From the NCBI GenBank assembly GCA_054601695.1, contig BAAHQB010000266.1, positions 1 to 64,000 on the forward strand: DNA of 64,000 bases, read 5' to 3'. The stretch comes from Amorphochlora amoebiformis. Its lineage: Eukaryota > Cercozoa > Chlorarachniophyceae. Made by a program: the position numbers and the translations under genes. Below, in pieces: positions 1 to 64,000 of this stretch. Every line of letters starts with the position of its first letter. Within the stretch, counting starts at the first letter, position 1. The notes under the pieces were generated by a model. It saw only the letters and a list, made by a program, of their open reading frames with translations. It was not told where the DNA came from and did not search any database.

Positions 1-283
1 ACGATAGGGATTAGGACAAGGGTTATATTGCCAACACAACATCTAACCCATACCTCCGTAGATCTCTGATACCATGCGAAATATTATTTTTCAAAATAAA
101 AAATTACAAAACCTAAAAATACCACCACATTTCCACACACAGCAAGCACATACACACACACACATTCCCCGCAATATTTTTTTTTTTGAAAGATTTTCAA
201 ACGCATAGAACACGTGCCTACCGCTCTAGAGCGCTCTCTTAAGAGTGGAAGTGATTTAAGAAAGCAGATATTTAGACACATAC

Positions 284-6522
<6,239 letters not shown>

Positions 6523-6690
6523 TTTGCCCTTAATCGTCGTGATGGCTTCTGCTCGCGCCCCTCGACACCCCAGTTAGCCCTGGAATGGAGGATGCTAGGT
6601 GCGGGACGATGACGAATTCGACGCCGCGAAATTACGAGAGAAGATGTGGAATATAAAAATGTCGGCTTTGGATAAAAGAAAATCTCGCGG
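6523..6690. promoter_or_regulatory. Divergent promoter interval between COPA and the COMMD gene
   Basis: The two start codons face away from each other and are 168 bp apart, so this interval must hold both core promoters and 5' leaders. Its composition is balanced and free of (TA)n, unlike the introns. I see no TATA box or obvious shared motif; the regulatory role is inferred from position. Confidence 0.55.
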
Positions 6691-7373
6691 ATGAAGGTGC
6701 CAATCTGGGCTTTGCTAGCTCCTTGTGGGCTTCATTTCTACCCTCATGACTTAGATTGACCCTCGTTTTCACCTCTTAGTTTCATTTCTATGGTGGAGCT
6801 GATGTTCCGGAGTGGTTCTTCGCCGAGACGGCAGTATTGGCCAAGATATCGTCTGTCCGAACGAAGCTAATCTGCCGCCAGATTCTCCTCAAGCTGACCG
6901 GCAAGGACATAAACTACGAGAAGCTTGAGAAACTCACTACTAGTAAGCGGCTTAACTTCACTCGGAGCGATACCAAGGCTATTATTGCCGGGTTAGAGTT
7001 TATCTTAGAGAACGCCGCGAAGCATAACATCGACGTGGAGGTGCTAGGGCAAGAGCTCATGCAGTTAGGGCTTCCTCAGGTGTGAAAGACTAGCCTGGGT
7101 TAGGTGCACTGGGTCATATGGTATGATGAATGTGGAAGGGCGGGGCAGGGAGGGAGGGGAGGGGGAGGGAAGATGTTCTTATTGGGGGATTTTTTGGGTT
7201 GTGAAATTTGTGTGTTTCTGTCTGTCCAGTCTCTTTTTTCTCTATATGCCTGTCTATCTGGTATCTATCTCTCTCTCTCTCTCTCGATAACTGCCTGCTT
7301 CACCTTATGTTTTTCTGTGGGTATCTGCGTCACAATCTCTCACATCTGTTTCAATCTGTGTATAAATAAATAA

Positions 7374-7433
<60 letters not shown>

Positions 7434-7460
7434 GTATATGTAGGTACATATGTAGGAAAT

Positions 7461-7503
<43 letters not shown>

Positions 7504-7515
7504 TATAGATATATG

Positions 7516-7606
<91 letters not shown>

Positions 7607-7663
7607 ATGTGTGTGTGTGTGTTTATGTATGTATCTATGTATTTATTTGTTTTCACATATCCC

Positions 7664-7734
<71 letters not shown>

Positions 7735-8120
7735 TCTCTCTTTTCTCCCTCTCTCTATCCCTCCTTGTCTTCACCACCACTATGTCTCAACAACTACTGT
7801 AATTCATCCAATAACCGCAGGACACGTCGAGTGCCATTTGCAAAGGCTACAGCGAGAAAAAAGAGGATATGCGAGCTCATTTTCTCAAGGAGAGCTTAAA
7901 GCTCCCTCAACTGGCAAGCTGTCAGTGGAGAGTCGACTACTTGATTAGCTCCAGCGACGTGAAAACCTTAAACAAACCTTCTGTTCGGTTAAATTTGAAG
8001 CTAGACAAAAAAGATGTAGATGGGGATGAGGAGATAGTTTTTGAGCTGACTGCAGATAAACTTCGGGTGTTAGCAAATGAGCTTAAAGTAGCGAAAACAC
8101 TGCTGGCTAACTTGCAGTAA
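6691..8120 (+). CDS. COMMD4: COMM domain-containing protein, COMMD4-like, 3 exons
   Basis: COMMD proteins form the Commander complex, which recycles endosomal cargo with CCC and retriever. Exons: 6691-6696, 6780-7079, 7821-8120 (TAA), 201 residues, close to the roughly 200 of human COMMD4. Exon 1 codes only Met-Lys; joining it to exon 2 gives [16 protein letters not shown], which parallels the human start MRFRFCGDLDCPDWVL, and this decided the start. The HN domain covers about residues 20-100 ([46 protein letters not shown]). The C-terminal COMM domain includes [12 protein letters not shown] and [15 protein letters not shown]. The first intron is compact (83 nt); the second (741 nt) contains (TA)n and CT tracts. 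The gene is convergent with the neurochondrin-like gene. The subfamily assignment rests on the N-terminus and the COMM signature. Confidence 0.87.
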
Positions 8121-8431
8121 TTAAATTCTCCCTCGTTCATATTAACGTAATTCCCATTTGTATCCAGTATATACTGATATCTATTATATTATATATATAT
8201 ATATAATGTAGTATATACTAGATATATCTAGTCAGGTCTAGAGGTAACTATGAGTAGTTAAGTCGGCTGAAGTTCTAGAAACTCTGTTTAGTGTACTTAG
8301 AGACTCGATCTTAACGTCGCCTTCACCCCGTATAAGTAGTATGAGCTTCAAACGTCTGCGAGTCGTTTTCATTTCAGAGCCTGTGAATCCTGGAGCACGG
8401 TGTCAAAGTGTCGACAAGCCTTTTAGTTCTA
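8121..8431. other. Convergent 3' interval, CTAG-rich
   Basis: This is the tail-to-tail gap between the COMMD4-like stop and the neurochondrin-like stop. It has no long ORF and only one short TA run. CTAG occurs repeatedly (for example around 8218-8245 and 8274), as in the other convergent gaps of the window. It presumably contains both 3' UTRs and polyadenylation signals. Confidence 0.5.
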
Positions 8432-25181
<16,750 letters not shown>

Positions 25182-25301
25182 CAGAGGATGTAATTCCGCG
25201 GTAGGTCACGCTTAATACTACTTGAACAGAGTGACTACGGGCAATGTCACACACTGCCTTCCCGGAAATTCCGGTGACAACCGTCCGAGGATCCACCCGC
25301 G
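25182..25301. promoter_or_regulatory. Divergent promoter between neurochondrin-like and ZNHIT2-like genes
   Basis: Only 120 bp separate the two outward-facing start codons (183 bp if the neurochondrin-like gene starts at 25118). It has GC-balanced, unique-looking sequence without microsatellites. The promoter role is inferred from position. Confidence 0.55.
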
Positions 25302-35939
<10,638 letters not shown>

Positions 35940-36233
35940 ACTTGCACAACTATTTTTTTATTATGAGTTTAACTAGGCATTGAATATTGATATCACGGAT
36001 ATCATCTAGATATATATCATGGAGTGATTTACTGCAAATACTAGTGTAAATACCTCGTATGATATATTTAACTGTTGTACCTGACGAGACATTCTCTGTC
36101 TAGCATGTGATAGTATAACTACTAGAACTACGCAGAACAGTAAGCTGGCTATAGGTTATAGTTCAAAGCACTGAAGTTTTATTAGCGCTGACGTGTTAAC
36201 TCTGGCACGCGAATCAACGCACGAATGGTCGGT
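35940..36233. other. Convergent 3' interval, CTAG-rich
   Basis: Gap of 294 bp between two stop codons on opposite strands. It has no ORF of note, several CTAG sites (about 36005, 36039, 36100, 36120) and ATATC/GATAT repeats. It is the likely site of both 3' ends. Confidence 0.45.
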
Positions 36234-37357
36234 CTACCACTTAAATCCCCCGTCAACTGAGCCGTTGGGATCTGGTACTTTGACAATGAATTTTCCTTTC
36301 TGTATCTCCCTAGGGTGATGAGCAAACGAGCACTTATCGCCTTTGAAGCACTTCCCCTGCTGGAAATACATGCACATCTTGGTCTTGTATGGGGTACCAG
36401 CCGGGCGTTGCTGGTTGCGCGTTGCCCCGAGAACGTCTAGTGCGACCCTTATAGGACGGTGATGTATCAAGTGGCCATTGAGTTTCAGTGCAGCCTCTGC
36501 GCCGGCTTCAGAATCGAATTCGATGAAGGCCATCCCGCGGTGAGGGCCGAGGTTTTGCTGCATCATCCCGGATCCTGGATGTGGGCGCTTGCGAGGAGCG
36601 GAGGGCTTAGGCATGGTGAGATCAACTATGCGGCCACATGCCCTGAACAGGTTTCGAACGTCCGAGATCTTGCAGCTGAAGGGAATATTGCTGACAAATA
36701 GGTGGCGCTTTGAGGACTGGGGGACTGGGAGCGGAGCCGTCGGTGCAGATGGTGGAGCAGATGCAGCAGCTATTGCCTTCGCAGCTGCGTCGGCTGCACA
36801 AATCAGGGTTTCAATAAGGGGATGCACTCAACAAACTCAAATATATTACCAACAGCTTTCCGAGAGGCTTCCAACTCTGCCTGTTTTCTCTCCTCCGCCT
36901 CCTTGCGTTCTTTTTCCTCCGCCTCCTTCCGTGCCTTCTCCTTGGCAGCCTCCTCTGCCTTGATTCTCTCCTGCTCGAGCATCTTCTCGACCTGGGACTT
37001 CTCGTCCTCAACGATCCACCCCACCTCGAGCTTACTTAAACTCCTTGACCCCACCAAAGGCCTTATCTTGTGGAACGCCTTACCCTCCTTGTTTTTCAGA
37101 TCATCCGGAGACTTCCCCTCCCATTTATGCTCATTCGCGAAGCACTCCAAGCAAAAATACAGCTTGCAGACCAAGCAGAAGGCATCCGCGTCCCGCTCTC
37201 CGTCGCACTTTTTGCACACCATCTCCTGTGGCGCCTCCACGTCCTCCAAGTAATTTTTCTCCTCTCCAGAATCATCATCCCCCGAATCGTCTGATTCGAC
37301 CTCCCACTTCTTCTTGGCCATCGCCGTCTTCTGGCGTTTGCGTGCAAAAAAGGACAT
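36234..37357 (-). CDS. B-box-like zinc finger / coiled coil / RRM / CCCH protein, 2 exons
   Basis: Exons 37357-36850 and 36793-36234, separated by a 56-nt intron; 355 residues. Order of parts: acidic N-terminus; Cys-rich finger near residues 48-80 (CKKC, nine residues, CLVC, four residues, CLEC, then His), resembling B-box spacing; a Lys/Glu/Ala coiled coil (IKAEEAAKEKARKEAEEK) at about 130-165; an Ala/Pro linker; one RRM with RNP2 LFVSNI and RNP1 RGMAFIEF; then a CCCH finger C-x7-C-x5-C-x3-H (CMYFQQGK..CSFAH); and a short tail. The RRM plus CCCH indicates RNA binding, perhaps in splicing or mRNA decay. I recognise no single family with this full order, so no symbol is given. The intron is short and TA-free, in sharp contrast with its neighbours. 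The start Met is the first in frame. Confidence 0.8.
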
Positions 37358-37538
37358 TGCTCCTCGGTGTTGGCGGCCACCAAATGCGTCCCACCCTTGT
37401 CCCGCCCTCTCAGCCAGGCCGAGTTATTCAAACTTTGGATATCATATATTCATTTCTGATATCCATATGATAGCTGAAAATCATGGAATCCCGGGATTTC
37501 AGGTACCAACCGGATATATCGGCGATATCAACTCGACG
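37358..37538. promoter_or_regulatory. Divergent promoter between the RRM/CCCH gene and NOB1
   Basis: Interval of 181 bp between outward-facing starts. An upstream in-frame ATG on the plus strand (near 37473) could extend NOB1 into it by about 22 residues. It has no microsatellite; the role is inferred from layout. Confidence 0.5.
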
Positions 37539-55768
<18,230 letters not shown>

Positions 55769-56360
55769 CCTACATTTGTGTGTATATAGCTCGCTACGAT
55801 TATCAAGATTCGAAACTGTGGTTCGAAAAATATTCTAGAAAAACTAGATATCATGATGAGTCATTGATTAGTAACTAGAGTCTCAGTTAATAGACTAGGC
55901 CTCCGCTAGTACAACATCTATATATATATGAGGCTAGATCGAAGTACTAGACTAGCTCTAGTAGCTATGCCTAACGGTATTAAAACCGTTAGTATAGAAT
56001 ATATGTTGATCTTGAATTCGTTTGAAGTTACTCTTCTAGCTTGTCATGTAACATGATGAGTTCTGAGTTACTTCAGCCTATGGTTAGACTGGAGAATTCT
56101 ATTGATTGGTGCTATGCCGCGGGGCTTCGACTGGTGTGACGATCCGCTGCAGTACAGTAGTAACTGATTGTCCATTAATCTTTGGAGCAGTAGTAACAAG
56201 GAAGAAGATATTTAACAACCGGGAGATTTTTGGCCCACTTACATTCCTCCCACGAATAGTACAGGATGAAGCAGTTAAATAGTATACTGAAAAGCATGGA
56301 TAAAAGGCAGAATTAGTCTCGCACATTAGTAGTAACGAAGTTTATTAAGGGGTAGACTCA
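55769..56360. other. Convergent 3' interval, strongly CTAG-rich
   Basis: Gap of 592 bp between the NOB1 stop and the membrane-protein stop. CTAG occurs about ten times between 55830 and 56045 (for example CTAGAAAAACTAGAT and GTACTAGACTAGCTCTAGT). A 75-codon minus-strand ORF at 56326-56099 has no recognisable content. The interval is probably UTR sequence. Confidence 0.5.
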
Positions 56361-57592
56361 CTAGAGATAGTCCGCGAAGTCCCGGCCAGCATCGTAATTC
56401 TCCCCTTCTCCATAGTGGGTGTTGTAGTATTCCGAGTACGAATCACTACTATTGATTGAACCCGCAGCATTTACGAGAGCAGCAATGAAGGCAAGAATCA
56501 TGATGATAGGTACCGCGATGAGCACGGTTTGCAGCTTTCGGATGACTCCCTTCGCTTTCCTGCGGGCTCTTTTATCCTTTACAGCCCTTTTTGAAGACTT
56601 GTTTCGGATGTGACTTGGCGCTTTGGAGTCAGCCCTCATGCTGCTGAGCTCGCGTTTGCTTGGCTCTACAACGAACGGAGACTTAGGTACAGCGGGTGAT
56701 AGGTTACCTAGCCCTTGGTCCCTCGATCGTGGAGATTGTTGTGGGTCTGGCTCAACGATGTTGGCGGTGCTCGCGGGCAAGATGAAGGGTATGTCTCTCA
56801 TACTCCTTCCCGACCTTGAGAACTCGGTGTGCGTCGTTGTAAGCTTAGATATCTTGTAGAGCCTCTTTGTAATTTTCACGAGGTTGATGAGGGCGTATGT
56901 GAGATAGCCTCCAATGACGACGAGCACAATGGCGACCGCTATGGACGAGATAGCGCCGGGTGAAACTGAAATATTGTCGTCACCAGCAATCCATGAAGGT
57001 TTCGTTAAATTTTGATTCGTACCTTCGTTTAGAGCAACGACCGCGAGGAACGACACGATTGTGACAAGATTCAGGACAACCTGTGGCAGCAGCAACGAGC
57101 TCACGACGTCAAAGTTGTAACAGATTATTTATCTCTTACCGCCCACGCTAGATAGAACAATTTGAAATGCTTCGGGAGTTTGTTTGACAGGTTAGCCGCA
57201 GCGTAGTTCACGGAAGTGACTAAGTAGCTTATATAAATTCCACCATTCCCGCAAGTGAGATTCCCCCATTTCAGAGAGAATTCCTTAAGCACCCAAGGGA
57301 AGCGAACGTCACCTCTGCAACACCCTCCATCTCAAACTAGCTTACAAATGTTAATGGGTTCAGCATACCTGGGGTGTCCTAATATACTCAGGAAATCTAT
57401 GACGCACCATAGCAAGACCAACCTGAACACACCGTTGAAATCTCACAGCTTGATCGTTCGAGTTAAAAAATTGTACCCCTGAAGGTGCTTTTTGGCGTCG
57501 ACAGAACGTGTGCGGAGCTGAAACGCCGCGCAGATGGCTAGCAAGAGGATTAGCAAGAGCTTCGCCGCATCGGAAGCGATACCAGACACCAT
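56361..57592 (-). CDS. Predicted multi-pass membrane protein, unidentified, 4 exons
   Basis: Exons 57592-57477, 57422-57369, 57314-57140 and 57080-56361; all GT-AG with continuous phase, 354 residues. Hydrophobic segments: about 10-24 (AKLLLILLLAICAAF), 40-54 (LVLLWCVIDFLSIL), a weaker one around VTSVNYAAA, then VVLNLVTIVSFLAVVAL, ISSIAVAIVLVVIGGYL and, after a long basic Ser/Arg/Lys-rich loop, VLIAVPIIMILAFIAALV. The tail is acidic and Tyr-rich (SYSEYYNTHYGEGENYD). The loop contains KRAVKDKRARRKAKGV, which should face the cytosol by the positive-inside rule. The general layout recalls plant THH1/TOM1-type membrane proteins, but I see no diagnostic motif and do not assign it. Introns are short (54-59 nt) and TA-free. 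It is divergent from the lipid kinase gene. Confidence 0.72.
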
Positions 57593-57772
57593 TGCCTCGC
57601 AGATCTCACCGATCTCTCGAAACCCTCTCCCACCAGACTCACCTAACCGAAAAAATAGAAATTGAGATTTTTACTCTCGGCGCAATTCAGGTAGAATTAA
57701 ATTCTCTTGTTCGGAAACGACATTAGAACCTGAAACCGGCGCTACGGATCTGTGGGGGGTTTGGCGTAATGG
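57593..57772. promoter_or_regulatory. Divergent promoter between the membrane-protein gene and the PIP-kinase gene
   Basis: Interval of 180 bp between outward-facing starts, TA-free. The promoter role is inferred from position only. Confidence 0.5.
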
Positions 57773-62190
<4,418 letters not shown>

Positions 62191-62680
62191 TTTAAGCGTA
62201 TTCGCTGTCGGGATGTACTTACCGTGCTGGTACACTGGCTCTGAGGGCAAGAAACTAAAGGTAAATATCCTTGTAAGCCTTCAAGTACCAAGTGGGATTA
62301 ACGACTGATAGTAGAATAAAAAGCGATCTTCACGTGTGCCTGTGTGCTGGCTGAGAAATTTTTAACTGTCATCTTTAGATTATCGATGTAAACGACAATT
62401 CGAATTCGTAACGATTTACTAATAGAATAAAAATTCAAGATATTAATTGTAGTTATTACTTAGGCCACTAGCCTCAGTCCGAGTCTCAGCTGAATACTAG
62501 TGGCTAAGTTCTGTAGTATGAAAATTCAGCTGAACCGCCAATTTGATAACTTTTTAATTTAACCTCTACACTATGATATGAAATACTAGCAATACCTACA
62601 ATACGAACTCATAGTAATATAGGATCCTACTCCACCTAGCCATCTAGGCCGCATAGTAACCTGTATATATGTAGGTACAT
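62191..62680. other. 3' flank of the PIP-kinase gene, CTAG-rich, no gene seen
   Basis: About 490 bp of non-repetitive sequence after the kinase stop. AATAAA occurs at about 62315 and 62425 as possible poly(A) signals. CTAG recurs at about 62468, 62498, 62587 and 62636, as in the convergent gaps, consistent with a minus-strand gene ending further right. No coding potential was recognised. Confidence 0.4.
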
Positions 62681-63510
<830 letters not shown>

Positions 63511-63516
63511 TCAAAG

Positions 63517-63830
63517 GTAACCCTAACCCTAACCCTAACCCTAACCCTAACCCTAACCCTAACCCTAACCCTAACCCTAACCCTAACCCTAACCCTAACC
63601 TTAACTCTAATCCTAACCCTAACGCTAACCAAACCCTAACCCTAACTCTTAGCTCTGGCCCAGAACAGCGTCAAAATCGTAAATTTTCAGACACCCTAAT
63701 CCTAACCCTATTCCTAACCCCAAAATCAACGCCAAGAAATTCCTAACCCGACGCCCACAGACTTACGCAATATAAAACCCTAACCCTAACCCTAACCCTA
63801 ACCCTAACCCTAACCCTAACCCTAGATGTA
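63517..63830. repeat. Interstitial telomere-type (CCCTAA)n array, two blocks
   Basis: Perfect and near-perfect CCCTAA units at 63519-63655 and 63776-63822, with about 120 bp of other sequence between them. The array is internal to the window (unique sequence follows to 64000), so it is not a chromosome end here. Confidence 0.92.
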
Positions 63831-63898
63831 ACTCTAATGCACATCTCCCTCCTTGTCTCCCTTCCCTCCGTTATCTTGACTCCACGACTGATACATAC

Positions 63899-64000
63899 CA
63901 TCCGATTTCTCAATCCTTACGGTGAATCCAGTAGATTTGTCCAGCTTTCGCCCGGTTGTCCCACCCACCCCCTCCCACGGTCCCACCCCTTCGGAGAGCA
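63899..64000 (-). CDS. Possible exon of an unidentified minus-strand gene, cut by the right edge
   Basis: On the minus strand one frame is open from the edge to a good donor (GATG|GTATGT at 63899-63894). It reads GPWEGVGGTTGRKLDKSTGF and then TVRIEKSDG. The composition resembles exons elsewhere, and the strand fits the alternating order of genes. The family is not recognised. Confidence 0.4.

Overview
This is nuclear DNA from an intron-rich microbial eukaryote, probably a protist or alga. All introns I could resolve are GT-AG, the protein families are purely eukaryotic, and TTAGGG/CCCTAA arrays recur inside introns. The lineage cannot be fixed from this window. Most of the sequence is intron dominated by (TA)n microsatellites, with (GA)n/(CT)n tracts and telomere-type arrays. 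Exons are short GC-balanced islands of 30-350 nt. Exon borders given here come from hand translation, splice-phase continuity and remembered family members; no alignment or RNA was available.

Layout, left to right: (1) COPA, coatomer alpha, minus, first 352 residues, running off the left edge; (2) COMMD4-like, plus; (3) a neurochondrin-like alpha-solenoid protein, minus, 26 exons over 16.7 kb; (4) ZNHIT2-like HIT zinc-finger protein, plus, 13 exons over 10.6 kb; (5) a zinc finger / coiled coil / RRM / CCCH protein, minus, 2 exons; (6) NOB1 endonuclease of 40S ribosome maturation, plus, 22 exons over 18.2 kb; (7) an unidentified multi-pass membrane protein, minus, 4 exons; (8) a PIP-kinase-like lipid kinase, plus, 12 exons; (9) the edge of a probable minus-strand gene. 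Strands alternate strictly (-,+,-,+,-,+,-,+,-). Neighbours pair head to head across 120-181 bp and tail to tail across 294-592 bp gaps rich in CTAG. The genes serve unrelated housekeeping roles (COPI traffic, COMMD sorting, R2TP/snRNP assembly, 18S rRNA cleavage, phosphoinositides) and do not form one pathway.

The most unusual property is intron structure. At thirteen or more places an intron carries partial, often in-frame copies of its own neighbouring splice junction (exon end plus donor, or acceptor plus exon start), separated by (TA)n. The best case is NOB1 exon 7: about nine copies of its 3' splice site lie upstream and two copies of its last codons plus donor lie downstream. Several introns consist almost entirely of telomeric repeat starting within about 5-10 nt of the donor, and many splice sites are single-base variants of the (TA)n repeat. 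Together this suggests introns that grow by junction-spanning tandem duplication and telomere-repeat insertion.
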